A stretch of DNA of 35,407 bases from Clostridia bacterium (GTDB lineage Bacteria; Bacillota; Clostridia; UMGS1883): the NCBI GenBank assembly GCA_021202495.1, contig JAJQCX010000053.1:1-35407 (forward strand), read 5' to 3'. This document shows positions 6,355-14,531 of this stretch, piece by piece; the first letter of the stretch is position 1; every line of letters starts with the position of its first letter. Made by a program: the position numbers and the translations under genes. The notes beneath the pieces are model-generated. The model did not search any database. It saw nothing but the letters and a program-made list of their open reading frames with translations, and was not told the DNA's origin.

Positions 6355-7623
6355 TTACAAGAACGTTCCTATCAGATTCGACGCCAGAACGACGAGCACG
6401 AGGGCTATCGGGTACGTTGAAGCGTACGCCGAAGCGACGTCCTCCGTGCCGGCAACGCCGATAAGGGTGCCGAGGGCGGGGGTAGATGTCATGCCGCCGG
6501 TGAGGGAGCCGAGGTTGTTCAGAAGCGGGAGTTTGAAGACATACTTTGCCATGACAAAGCCAATCAGGAGCGGCAAGATTGTCATGATAACGCCCGCGAT
6601 GAAGCCGTAAACGACGAGCATGATACCGAGCGACGACTGGCTGACCTGCGCAACAAGGTTTGCGCCGCCTTCAACGCCTGCGCCGACGAGGAACATTGCC
6701 AAGCCAAGCTCGCGGAAAACCTTTAAAACGCTCTCAGGTACGCGAAGGCTGAGACCGCCGACGCGTCCGAAGTGACCGCAGAGCAGCGCAACAATGAGCG
6801 GACCGCCTGTATTGCCGAGGTTGAAGCACGCGCCGTCAAAGCCCTTGCTTGTGAGCGGAATTTTAATCGAGCCGAGCAAAATGCCTAAAATAATCGCAAC
6901 GCCGAAGGACGCAAGACCGAATTCGTCAATGAGAACCGCCTTGTGTTCTTTTTTATGTACTTTTCCCGTTTCAACGTGCTTTATTTCTATTAAAGCGCGT
7001 TCTTTATCCATATCGGCGTTCATGAGCTTGGGGATTATTTGAACGAAAAGCACAACGCCGATAACGCCGAAGGGATATGCCACGGCGTGACCGAGAGCGA
7101 CGAGCGACGTATCCTGCGCAACGTCCTGTGCTGCGGAGAACGCGGGGGTGGAGGTGAGTGCGCCGGAGAGAATGCCTGTCGCGTAGTCCGAGCCGATGCC
7201 GGGAACGAGCGAAAACGCAACCGTGATTGCCGCGCCGATGACGATGATTATAGCGCCGAGCGGAACGTAGCCCTTGGCGTTCTTTTTAAGGTCGTGGAAG
7301 AAGTTCGGGCCCGCGATAAAGCCGACGCTGGTGACAAACAGGATAAGACCTATGCTCTGAATAAACTTGTAATCGGTGATTACGGCGCTGTTTGTCGGGT
7401 CGGGAACATAAAAGTGCGAAATAACGGGAATGTGTTCCACAATGGGAAGCGTGTAGAGATAGCCGCACAAAAGCGCCATCAGAAATACGCCCGCGGTGCC
7501 CAGGCAAATGCCCTTAACCTTAATGTGCCCTATCGCGTAGCCTGTGAGAAAGATGAAAAACGTTCCCATGAGCGTGATTGTAGCCGCGCCCGAAACGGAA
7601 ATAATACTGTTGATAATGTCCAT
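6355..7623 (-). CDS. AspT/YidE/YbjL-type antiporter, possible dicarboxylate carrier
   Basis: This 422-residue polytopic membrane protein has two copies of the AspT/YidE/YbjL duplication domain. The two repeats carry the matching motifs GALTSTPAFSAAQD (about residue 145) and GGMTSTPALGTLI (about residue 380). AspT itself exchanges aspartate for alanine. This protein is shorter than AspT because the central cytoplasmic RCK_C regulatory domains are replaced by a short charged linker (residues about 200-225). The start follows GGGAGGAA. It lies on the same strand as, and downstream of, the mdh-fumC-hdr-flx-frd genes, separated only by an IS element, so exchange of succinate, malate, fumarate or aspartate is an attractive but unproven role. 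Confidence 0.8.
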   Translation of the reverse strand: MDIINSIISVSGAATITLMGTFFIFLTGYAIGHIKVKGICLGTAGVFLMALLCGYLYTLPIVEHIPVISHFYVPDPTNSAVITDYKFIQSIGLILFVTSVGFIAGPNFFHDLKKNAKGYVPLGAIIIVIGAAITVAFSLVPGIGSDYATGILSGALTSTPAFSAAQDVAQDTSLVALGHAVAYPFGVIGVVLFVQIIPKLMNADMDKERALIEIKHVETGKVHKKEHKAVLIDEFGLASFGVAIILGILLGSIKIPLTSKGFDGACFNLGNTGGPLIVALLCGHFGRVGGLSLRVPESVLKVFRELGLAMFLVGAGVEGGANLVAQVSQSSLGIMLVVYGFIAGVIMTILPLLIGFVMAKYVFKLPLLNNLGSLTGGMTSTPALGTLIGVAGTEDVASAYASTYPIALVLVVLASNLIGTFL

Positions 7624-7760
7624 CGGAAATTCCTCCCAATCTCCACGTCATTTCGACGCCGCTATAAACGAAAAACGCGGGGATATCATAAATTAAATTT
7701 TTTTGATATAATAGAGACAGCGGCAATAGCTCGATAATTTTTAGGGCTTCGAGCTCGACT

Positions 7761-7887
7761 CCCAATCTGGGTATGGTTCTCGTTTCGCACCGCGGATTGT
7801 TTCATACTCTAAGAGTTTAAGAACGTACGTTAAATCGTAAATAAAGGCGAGAACCGCGCCGTAATAACAAATGTCAGGAGAATTTTT
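7761..7887 (+). ncRNA. Candidate bridge (seek) RNA region of the IS110 element
   Basis: IS110 elements encode a structured guide RNA in a non-coding end. This leader before the transposase can fold: CCCA/TGGG at 7761-7770, an 8-bp closing stem GGTTCTCG (7775-7782) with CGAGAACC (7848-7855), and within it ACTC/GAGT (7806-7816) and the palindrome AACGTACGTT (7832-7841). Loops between these stems could hold target- and donor-binding guides. The call rests on family knowledge plus visible pairing; no promoter or guide match was established. Confidence 0.4.
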
Positions 7888-9177
7888 ATGTCAAAAGCTA
7901 AAACTCAACCGGTTATACAAACCGACGATGACACATTGTTCTACGAGCGTTGTGCGGGTATTGATGTTCACAAAAAGCTCTTGGTTGTCTGCTTACGTAT
8001 CGGACGCAAAACTGAATCGAGAGAATTTGGAACAACCACAGGCGAAATCCGAGAAATTGTAAAGTGGCTCAAATCAAACGGTTGTCAAATGATAGCCATG
8101 GAAAGCACCGGTTCGTATTGGAAACCTCTTTACAATATTTTTGAGCAGGAAAACCTTCCCGCTATGGTAGTAAACGCCTATCACATTAAAAATGTGCCCG
8201 GGCGTAAAACCGACTGGAATGATGCATTTTGGATTGCAAAATGCCTTGCGCAGGGTCTTTTAAAGCCAAGCTTTGTATCCGACCGAGAACAACGTGAATT
8301 ACGTGATATGACGCGTTTTCGTAAATCACAGATTGAAGAACGCTCACGTAATATCAATCGTCTTCAAAAGCTTCTTGAAAGTGCTAACATTAAGTTGTCA
8401 AGTTGGCTTTCCGACATTGAAGGCAAAAGTTCGGGCGAGCTTTTGGAACTGATAATCGGAAAAGAAGATTTTACTCTTAATGATGTCAAGGAACGTATGT
8501 ACGGCAGGATGAAATCTACACCCGAAGAAATTTTTGCTGCAATTGAGGGGTACATCACTCCGACCCAACGCAAATTTTTCTCACACGTTATAAACATTAT
8601 TAAGGAACAAACCAAGCTTATTGAAATAACTGACAGCATGATTAAGTCATCCTTTAGCGATGAGCAAAAAACCGCTGTAGATAAGCTTGATGTCATTCCC
8701 GGTATCGGTAGAATCAGTGCAGAACAGATAATTGCAGAAACCGGTATTGATATGAGCAACTTTAGAAATCAACATGCTTTTTCCAACTGGATTGGCGTTG
8801 CACCCGGCAATAACGAAAGCGCCGGCAAACGAAAAAGCGGCAAAACGACTTATGGAAACAAGACATTAAAGTCCACTCTTACCCAATGCGCAAAGTCAGC
8901 TGTCAAAAACAAAAATACATATTTTCATGCTCAATACAGTCGACTTGTTACACACAGAGGTAAAAATCGTGCCACAATGGCTGTTGCACATTCTATGGCT
9001 ATTGCAATTTACTTTGTTCTCTCCGGGGCTGAATTTAAAGACCTTGGTGCTGACTACTACAATCAATTTAATCGTGAAAAGAAGGTGAATTCGCACTTAA
9101 AGCAACTCAACAAACTTGGCATTACCTTATCCGATGAGGTATTGCAGAGCATATACTTGCAAACTGCTGACGCATAA
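7888..9177 (+). CDS. IS110-family DEDD transposase
   Basis: This 429-residue protein begins with the RuvC-like DEDD domain: GIDVHKK with D26, AMESTGSYW with E72, and RKTDWNDAFW with D109 and D112, all catalytic positions present. The C-terminal Transposase_20 domain has the helix-hairpin-helix segment DVIPGIGRISAEQIIAE, then GVAPGNNESAGKRKSG and the serine-containing end typical of the family. Length is at the upper end of normal for the family. The start follows AGGAG. The frame is intact, so the element may be active. It lies between two leftward genes and is transcribed against them. Confidence 0.93.
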   Translation: MSKAKTQPVIQTDDDTLFYERCAGIDVHKKLLVVCLRIGRKTESREFGTTTGEIREIVKWLKSNGCQMIAMESTGSYWKPLYNIFEQENLPAMVVNAYHIKNVPGRKTDWNDAFWIAKCLAQGLLKPSFVSDREQRELRDMTRFRKSQIEERSRNINRLQKLLESANIKLSSWLSDIEGKSSGELLELIIGKEDFTLNDVKERMYGRMKSTPEEIFAAIEGYITPTQRKFFSHVINIIKEQTKLIEITDSMIKSSFSDEQKTAVDKLDVIPGIGRISAEQIIAETGIDMSNFRNQHAFSNWIGVAPGNNESAGKRKSGKTTYGNKTLKSTLTQCAKSAVKNKNTYFHAQYSRLVTHRGKNRATMAVAHSMAIAIYFVLSGAEFKDLGADYYNQFNREKKVNSHLKQLNKLGITLSDEVLQSIYLQTADA

Positions 9178-9178
9178 T

Positions 9179-9230
9179 TGCATGGATTCTTCTTACCCAT
9201 CAGTTGGGTTTATTTGCTATGCACTTTTTT
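9179..9230 (+). terminator. Terminator-like hairpin after the transposase
   Basis: TGCAT (9179-9183) pairs with ATGCA (9219-9223), enclosing ACCCA/TGGGT, and a run of six T follows. The inner stem overlaps the right subterminal repeat of the IS. Confidence 0.5.
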
Positions 9231-9270
9231 ATGCGACCTACCTTCTTTTTTCACGTTAAATTTCGATAAC

Positions 9271-9350
9271 GGCTCTGAGGTATTCGCCGCGCAACACGGG
9301 GACAACGTTGCTACGCTGTCCCCGTGCCCGTCAGCGTAAGCCGCAGAGCT
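9271..9350. repeat. Hairpin cluster downstream of frdA
   Basis: An outer GCTCTG/CAGAGC pairing (9272-9277 with 9344-9349) encloses the perfect 10-bp arms CACGGGGACA and TGTCCCCGTG (9295-9326). It lies just past the frdA stop and may end the long leftward transcript. The ACGGGGA/TCCCCGT hairpin theme also occurs near 3053. Confidence 0.5.
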
Positions 9351-9359
9351 TTTCTTATT

Positions 9360-10967
9360 TTATTGATGTTTCGGATTACCGTGTGTATATGTGGGAAGGA
9401 GCTTGGGCGAAACGAGGTCTGTTTCGATTCCTGCGTCCTTCAGTTCCTTTGCAAATGCGTTGACGTGCTCAAGCGTGAGTGCGCCGGTCTCTGTTTCTTT
9501 TGCCTTTTCCGCCGCGTGTATGCCGGCGTTTCTGCCGAATACGATGACGTCGAGAAGGGAGTTGCCCATAAGACGGTTTCTGCCGTGGATGCCTCCGACA
9601 GCTTCGCCCGCAACGAACAGGTTTTCAACGCCGGTCATGCCGTCGGGAGTGATGTCGAGTCCGCCGTTCTGATAGTGGAGCGTCGGGTAAACGAGAATGG
9701 GCTCCTTTCTGATGTCGATGCCGTACTTGCCGAACATGCGCATCATTGCGGGTATTCTCTTTTCAATCGTGCCCTCGCCGCCGATTGCCTCAATCATCGG
9801 CGTGTCGAGCCAAACGCCCAAGCCGGTGCCTGTGTCGACGCCGTTTCCTCTGTCGTCGCACTCGCGGATAATCGATGCCGCAGCGACGTCGCGCGTTTCA
9901 AGCGGATGCATGAATACTTCGCCGTTGCAATTGACGAGCTTTGCACCCAAGGAGCGTACCTTTTCGGTAACGAGCGCGCCGAAAATCTGCTCGGGGTATG
10001 CAGCGCCTGTCGGGTGATACTGAAGAGTGTCCGCATAGAGCAGCTTTGCGCCCGCTCTGTAGCCCAAAACAAGTCCGTCGGCCGTCGCGCCGTAGTGGTT
10101 CGAGGTCGGGAAGCCCTGGTAGTGCATTCTGCCCGCGCCGCCGGTTGCGATGATAACGGTCTTTGCCTTGGCAATGAGAATGTCGCCTGTCTCCATGTTA
10201 AGCAAAACAGCGCCCGCCGCCTTGCCGTCCTCGTCCTTAATTATTTCGATTGCCGCCGTGAAATCAATCACGGGAATACCGCGGTTCAAAACCTCGTCGC
10301 GCAGCGTTCTCATGATTTCAGCGCCGGAATAGTCCTTTGCGGCGTGCATTCTCTTTCTCGATGTGCCGCCGCCGTGGGTTGTAATCATTGTGCCGTCGGG
10401 CGCCTTGTCAAATTCAACGCCCAGCTCGTTGAGCCACTTAATCGCGTCGGGAGCCTCGGTGACGAGCTTGTACAAAAGCTCCTTCTTCGCCGCGAAATGT
10501 CCGCCGCCGTAAGCGTCAACAAAGTGGATTGCGGGCGAATCGTTGGGCTTGTCTGCCGCCTGAATGCCGCCCTCCGCCATCATTGTGTTTGCGTCGCCTA
10601 TGCGAAGCTTCGTCACAATCATAACCTTTGCGCCCGCATTGTCAGCCTCGATTGCTGCGCTCGAACCCGCGCCGCCGCCGCCGATAACGAGCACGTCGGT
10701 GTCGTAGTCGGGGTTTGAAAGGTCAATATCCTCAGGCTTTATGCGTGCGTTCGCCTCGAGCATTGCCGCAAGCTCGCGCGGTACCTTTTCGCCCTTGTTG
10801 GGACCTACCTTCAGCGTTTCAAACTGGTCGGCTCTGTAGTCGGGATGATATGTCGCCAAAAGCTTATCCTTTTCATCAGCCGTCATTCTGTCGGGAGTGT
10901 ACGCAATGTTAGCCGCGCGTGCCGCCTCAACCGCCTTGAGTGACGCTTGGAATTTTTCAGAATACAT
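9360..10967 (-). CDS. frdA: Fumarate reductase-type flavoprotein subunit (soluble, non-covalent FAD)
   Basis: This 535-residue protein has an unusual 90-residue N-terminal extension, then a Rossmann FAD site (VIGGGGAGSSAA, residues 94-105) and the capping domain of the fumarate reductase/succinate dehydrogenase family. Likely active-site residues are H318 (YHPTG), R338 (TEKVR), H431 (TLHYQNGG) and R465 in HGRNRLMGNSLLD. The position that holds the FAD-binding histidine in membrane enzymes is Asn127 (ANTMMAEGGI), so FAD should be non-covalent, as in soluble fumarate reductases. The usual RGEGG after the catalytic arginine reads RSLGA. Last gene of the hdr-flx-frd run, 12 bp after frdB; start follows GGAGGAG. 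Fumarate as substrate is inferred from family and from nearby fumC and mdh; a related enoate substrate is possible. Confidence 0.85.
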   Translation of the reverse strand: MYSEKFQASLKAVEAARAANIAYTPDRMTADEKDKLLATYHPDYRADQFETLKVGPNKGEKVPRELAAMLEANARIKPEDIDLSNPDYDTDVLVIGGGGAGSSAAIEADNAGAKVMIVTKLRIGDANTMMAEGGIQAADKPNDSPAIHFVDAYGGGHFAAKKELLYKLVTEAPDAIKWLNELGVEFDKAPDGTMITTHGGGTSRKRMHAAKDYSGAEIMRTLRDEVLNRGIPVIDFTAAIEIIKDEDGKAAGAVLLNMETGDILIAKAKTVIIATGGAGRMHYQGFPTSNHYGATADGLVLGYRAGAKLLYADTLQYHPTGAAYPEQIFGALVTEKVRSLGAKLVNCNGEVFMHPLETRDVAAASIIRECDDRGNGVDTGTGLGVWLDTPMIEAIGGEGTIEKRIPAMMRMFGKYGIDIRKEPILVYPTLHYQNGGLDITPDGMTGVENLFVAGEAVGGIHGRNRLMGNSLLDVIVFGRNAGIHAAEKAKETETGALTLEHVNAFAKELKDAGIETDLVSPKLLPTYTHGNPKHQ

Positions 10968-10979
10968 TGTTACTCCTCC

Positions 10980-11654
10980 TTATTTCTCAATTTCACGCGT
11001 GTTGTAAAGCTCTTTTATTTCCTCGATGGGCTTTTGCATGAGATTTTGCAAAAGCTCCTCGAATGTGCCGTCCTTTATTTCCTGCACTCGATCCTCCAAA
11101 TGCTGCGTCTTGGGCGCAAGGTATTTGCCGTTGAGTCTGCGCGCAAGCATTGCAACCTGCGGATGCGAAATGCCCGCCGGGCAGCGGGAAGAACATACGC
11201 CGCACATTACGCAGTCAAACGACTCCTCCGCGCACTTGTCAAATTCGCCTCTCTGTGCGTATGCGATGTACTGCATAACGTTGAGCTCCTGCGTGCAGCT
11301 CTTCGTACATGCGTTGCAGCCGATACATGCGTAAATTTCGGGGTAAAGCTGCATCATTATCTGCTCTGTCGGCTTTATTTTCTCAATGTCGTACACCTGC
11401 TTTTCGAGCGGGAAGAAGGGAAGCGTTGCGATGTACATATTGTTTTCTACCTTTGTTTGGCATGCAAGAGCCGCTTTCAGCTCGCGCTCGCCCTTGATGC
11501 GGTAGATTGTCGCGCACGCTCCGCAAAAACCGTTTCTGCAGCCGCAGCCGCGCACAAGGCGGTAGCCTGCGTATTCCATAGCCGTCATGATTGTGAGGTT
11601 GGAAGGAACGGTGTACTTTTTGCCGAACAGGAATATGTCAACCATGTTTTCCAT
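10980..11654 (-). CDS. frdB: Fumarate reductase-type iron-sulfur subunit
   Basis: This 224-residue protein has an N-terminal plant-type [2Fe-2S] domain (C39, C44, C47 in GCGCRNGFCGAC and C65) followed by two four-cysteine cluster motifs: C110/113/116/120 (CIGCNACTKSC) and C148/151/154/158 (CVMCGVCSSRCP). It would carry electrons to FrdA. Standard FrdB has [2Fe-2S], [4Fe-4S] and [3Fe-4S] clusters; here both C-terminal motifs have all four cysteines. It lacks the HdrD-like CCG domain fused at the C-terminus of methanogen TfrB, but a separate hdrB is present in the same gene run. The start follows GGAGAG. No membrane-anchor gene (frdC/D) is nearby, so the enzyme should be cytoplasmic. Confidence 0.85.
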   Translation of the reverse strand: MENMVDIFLFGKKYTVPSNLTIMTAMEYAGYRLVRGCGCRNGFCGACATIYRIKGERELKAALACQTKVENNMYIATLPFFPLEKQVYDIEKIKPTEQIMMQLYPEIYACIGCNACTKSCTQELNVMQYIAYAQRGEFDKCAEESFDCVMCGVCSSRCPAGISHPQVAMLARRLNGKYLAPKTQHLEDRVQEIKDGTFEELLQNLMQKPIEEIKELYNTREIEK

Positions 11655-11672
11655 AATCGTTACTCTCCTTTA

Positions 11673-12512
11673 TCAATATTCATCGGGAAGGGCGTCAAGC
11701 TGGTCGAAGCGGAAGACCGGTCCGTCCTTGCAGACGTATTTTGAACCGATGTTGCAGCGGCCGCACTTGCCGATGCCGCACTTCATTCTGAGCTCCATCG
11801 TCGTGTAAACCTGCGTTGGCTTAAATCCGAGCTCGTTTAAGCCCGCAAGCGTGAACTTAATCATAACCGGAGGCCCGCACATGATAACGATTGTGTCGTC
11901 GTCGGGCTTGAAGCCGAGCTCCTTGACGTAGTTGGGAACAAAGCCGACGTGTCCGTCCCATTCGGGCTGCTCACGGTCGATTGTGAGGTAAACCTGTGTT
12001 CCCTCCTCCTTTTCCCATTCGGAGGTTATCTCCTCATAATCAACCAAGTCCTGCATACTTCTTGAGCCGTAGACAATTTCAAGCTTGCCGTAGCGGTCTC
12101 TGTAGTGGCGCACGTAGTTGATAACGCTGTGAAGCGGCGCGAGGCCGATGCCGCCCGCGATGCAGATGAGGTTTTTGCCGACAAATGCATCGTCAACCGG
12201 GAAGCCGTTGCCGTAGGGTCCGCGAATCGTTATCATCTGACCTACCTCCATTGCGTGAAGCCAGTCTGTCACGCAGCCGCATTTTTTAATTGAAAATTCC
12301 ATATATTCTTCTTTTGTGGGGGAAGATGTAATAGAGAAAAGCGCTTCGCCCACACCCGGCACCGAAAGCATTGCGCACTGACCGGGCTTATGGATAAAGG
12401 GCTTTTTACCGTCGGGGGTGACAACGCGGAACGTCTTAACGTCCGGCGTGTCGCATCTTATGTCGGTCACAACGCCGAGAGACGGCATAAGGGGTTCGTT
12501 TTTTTCAATCAT
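11673..12512 (-). CDS. flxA: FlxA-like FAD/NAD(P)H oxidoreductase subunit
   Basis: This 279-residue ferredoxin-NADP-reductase-fold protein has an FAD segment ALFSITSSP (about residue 57), an NAD-binding segment AGGIGLAPLHSVI (about 138) and a C-terminal [2Fe-2S] motif with C245, C250, C253 and C261. It belongs with AsrB, sulfhydrogenase gamma and FlxA, which take electrons from NAD(P)H. In the FlxABCD-HdrABC complex of Desulfovibrio, FlxA is the NADH site. Here all four flx-type genes adjoin hdrBCA, so the same role is inferred. The ATG overlaps the flxB stop by 4 bp; the frdB start is 18 bp downstream, placing NADH oxidation and fumarate reduction in one transcript. Confidence 0.8.
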   Translation of the reverse strand: MIEKNEPLMPSLGVVTDIRCDTPDVKTFRVVTPDGKKPFIHKPGQCAMLSVPGVGEALFSITSSPTKEEYMEFSIKKCGCVTDWLHAMEVGQMITIRGPYGNGFPVDDAFVGKNLICIAGGIGLAPLHSVINYVRHYRDRYGKLEIVYGSRSMQDLVDYEEITSEWEKEEGTQVYLTIDREQPEWDGHVGFVPNYVKELGFKPDDDTIVIMCGPPVMIKFTLAGLNELGFKPTQVYTTMELRMKCGIGKCGRCNIGSKYVCKDGPVFRFDQLDALPDEY

Positions 12513-13543
12513 TTGCCCTCCTCCTCTCCCAAAGCTTTCATAACCTTAACTATATTCATCGAGATGGGGCAGCTTGCGACGCATCTTCCGCAGCCCACGC
12601 AGCTGAAAAGCCCGTCGTTGTTTGCGGGATAGTACACAAGCTTGTGCATGAACCTCTGACGAAAGCGCTCAAGCTGCGTCAAACGCGGCTGACCCGCGCT
12701 CATCAAGGTAAAGTCCGAATACATGCACGAATCCCAGCAGCGGAAACGCTTTACGCCGTGCCCCGTGTCAAATTCCTTGATGTCGTAGCACTGGCAGGTC
12801 GGGCACACGAATGTACATGTTCCGCAGCCGATGCAGGACTGCGACAGCTCCTTCCACTTTTCGCTGTTAAAGTATGTGTTGGTCTTGTCGCCGCCGAATT
12901 TTTCGGTTGAGAGATTTGCGAGCGGCAGCTTTTTCATGCGCTCGTGGGTAACTTCCTTCTGCGCGTCAACCTTCTCAGAACCGCATTCCTCGGTGAGGGA
13001 AATTATTGTTTCAAGCGCCTTTTCACCCTTTTCAGTCTTCGCGTCAAAATATATCTCATTATCTTCGATATAGCACTGAACGTCGCCCGCGGGGTCTGCC
13101 GCGTCTATGTCAAACGTAGAGCAGAAGCATGTTTCCGCCGGGCGGGTGCAAGCCATCGACATGATAACGCCGTGCTCGCGGCGCGATTTGTAATACGAAT
13201 CAGCCGGGGGAAGAAGGAACACGTTGTCCAAAACCTCAAAGCTCTTCGCGTCGCACGCTCTCACGCCGAACACGATAAAGTCCTCCGATTCCTCGCGCGT
13301 ATCGATAATTTCAATGTTTTTGCCGTCAACCTTAAACTCCATCAGATTTTCGCTCTGCGGGAAGAAAAAGTCCTTCGCGCTGCGGACGGTGTTCAAAGCA
13401 TTGCTGTATTTTACGCCCTCGCTCCATTTTTTGTAGCTCGCGTGCTTGTCGTGTCCGTCGCCGTCAACAGGAAGATAGACCGAATACGCGCCGCTCATCG
13501 CCGCAAAGAGGGAATCGAGCGCGTCAAGAGAACATTTACGCAT
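12509..13543 (-). CDS. flxB: FlxB-like 4Fe-4S dicluster electron-transfer subunit
   Basis: This 344-residue iron-sulfur protein resembles AsrA/hydrogenase beta-type subunits. A long N-terminal domain with VRACDAKSFEVLDN is followed by CIGCGTCTFVCPTCQCYD, a WDSC segment and a second ferredoxin motif CVGCGRCVASCPISMN. It would relay electrons between FlxA and the Hdr part. I start it at 13543 (MRKCSLDAL) because this begins the domain and follows GGAAGGGGG; an earlier in-frame ATG would extend it deep into flxC. It overlaps the flxC end by 8 bp. The name follows gene order and family, not close sequence comparison. Confidence 0.7.
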   Translation of the reverse strand: MRKCSLDALDSLFAAMSGAYSVYLPVDGDGHDKHASYKKWSEGVKYSNALNTVRSAKDFFFPQSENLMEFKVDGKNIEIIDTREESEDFIVFGVRACDAKSFEVLDNVFLLPPADSYYKSRREHGVIMSMACTRPAETCFCSTFDIDAADPAGDVQCYIEDNEIYFDAKTEKGEKALETIISLTEECGSEKVDAQKEVTHERMKKLPLANLSTEKFGGDKTNTYFNSEKWKELSQSCIGCGTCTFVCPTCQCYDIKEFDTGHGVKRFRCWDSCMYSDFTLMSAGQPRLTQLERFRQRFMHKLVYYPANNDGLFSCVGCGRCVASCPISMNIVKVMKALGEEEGK

Positions 13544-14531
13544 TAAAAGTGCCCCCTTCCACAGCCTGTGAAGGCTCAATGTCGCCCTGGGTGTAATCTA
13601 CGAGCGGCGCACGGCTGCCTTCCTCCGCGCCCGCGGCGTAATCGCCGTAGAAACGGTCGATGTCATAAATAAACTTGCGGTTCAAAAGGTGCAGCGGAAT
13701 TCTCTCCGGGCACACTCTTGAGCATTCGCCGCAGTCGGTGCATCTGCCCGCAACGTGGAACGCTCTTATAATGTGGAACATCTTTTCCTCAAAGCTGTCC
13801 GAAATAGCCTTGTTTTGCACGCCCGACGCGGGGTTGTCGAAAACGCACTTTTCGCATGTGCACGCAGGGCACACATTCCTACAGGCGTTGCAGCGAATGC
13901 AGCGCGAAAGCTCGCCGCGCCAGAAGGCAAAGCGCTCATCCTCGCTCATCGCCTCTATCTTTTCAACTTCTTCAAAACGCTTTGAAGAAGTCACCTCGCA
14001 CTCCTCGCCGATAAATTCGTCAAACGCGGCGCACTTTTTGCTTTTGCAGTTAACGCAGCGTTCGGGGAGCGTGTCGGCATAGGGAACGATTTTGTCGCCG
14101 TCGTAGAGCGTGTGAACGATTAAATTGTCGCCGTCGCGCTCAGCGCCCGTGACGCCGTCGCCCGCAATGTCCTTGATGATGCGAATGTCGGACATGCCGT
14201 CGCACGAAATGCCTATAACATAGACCTTTTCGCGGTCGAAGCGGTGCTCGGTCAAAAGCTGATTAAAGCTGTATGTGTCGCAGGGCTTCATAAACACAAG
14301 TATTTTGCCGTCGCCCTTTTTTGTTTCTTTAACAAGATATTTTGAAAAATTCGCCCCGCAGAACGCGTCATAGACAAAATCTTTGTCTATTTCCTCCGCG
14401 CTGTAAAACACCGCGGGCGTAACGTCGTAGGAGAATTCGCCGCGCTTCCAGCCCAAAACTCTTGACACACTGCCGTCTGCCAAAAGAGATTTTGCCTTGT
14501 CGCACAGCATATCGCGTGTTATTGTTTGCAT
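13536..14531 (-). CDS. flxC: FlxC-like 4Fe-4S electron-transfer subunit
   Basis: This 331-residue protein is built like FlxB (an AsrA-like N-terminal domain with MKPCDTYSFNQLL), then a cysteine cluster C159/C162/C167 and two ferredoxin motifs, CIRCNACRNVCPAC (from C211) and CTDCGECSRVCPERIP (from C264). It is probably a paralogue of the next gene, as FlxB and FlxC are in Desulfovibrio. The ATG follows GGAGGA and overlaps the flxD end by 13 bp. It is inferred to be a soluble subunit carrying electrons from NADH oxidation to HdrA through FlxD. Confidence 0.7.
   Translation of the reverse strand: MQTITRDMLCDKAKSLLADGSVSRVLGWKRGEFSYDVTPAVFYSAEEIDKDFVYDAFCGANFSKYLVKETKKGDGKILVFMKPCDTYSFNQLLTEHRFDREKVYVIGISCDGMSDIRIIKDIAGDGVTGAERDGDNLIVHTLYDGDKIVPYADTLPERCVNCKSKKCAAFDEFIGEECEVTSSKRFEEVEKIEAMSEDERFAFWRGELSRCIRCNACRNVCPACTCEKCVFDNPASGVQNKAISDSFEEKMFHIIRAFHVAGRCTDCGECSRVCPERIPLHLLNRKFIYDIDRFYGDYAAGAEEGSRAPLVDYTQGDIEPSQAVEGGTFNA

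Larger units (their letters stand above)
7745..9240 (+). mobile_element. IS110-family insertion sequence (ends approximate)
   Basis: The element has one DEDD transposase gene with about 120 bp of non-coding DNA on the left and about 60 bp on the right. Subterminal inverted repeats can be seen: CCCAATCTGGGTA at 7761-7773 and TACCCATCAGTTGGG at 9194-9208, related as imperfect inverse complements. IS110 elements generally lack terminal inverted repeats and target duplications, so exact ends cannot be fixed. It is more AT-rich than its neighbours and lies between frdA and the antiporter gene. Confidence 0.75.

Noticed and set aside
9324..10718. A 464-residue open frame on the plus strand
   Set aside because: It lies opposite frdA, has a Val/Arg/Cys-rich low-complexity translation with no family resemblance, and arises from frdA codon usage on the other strand.
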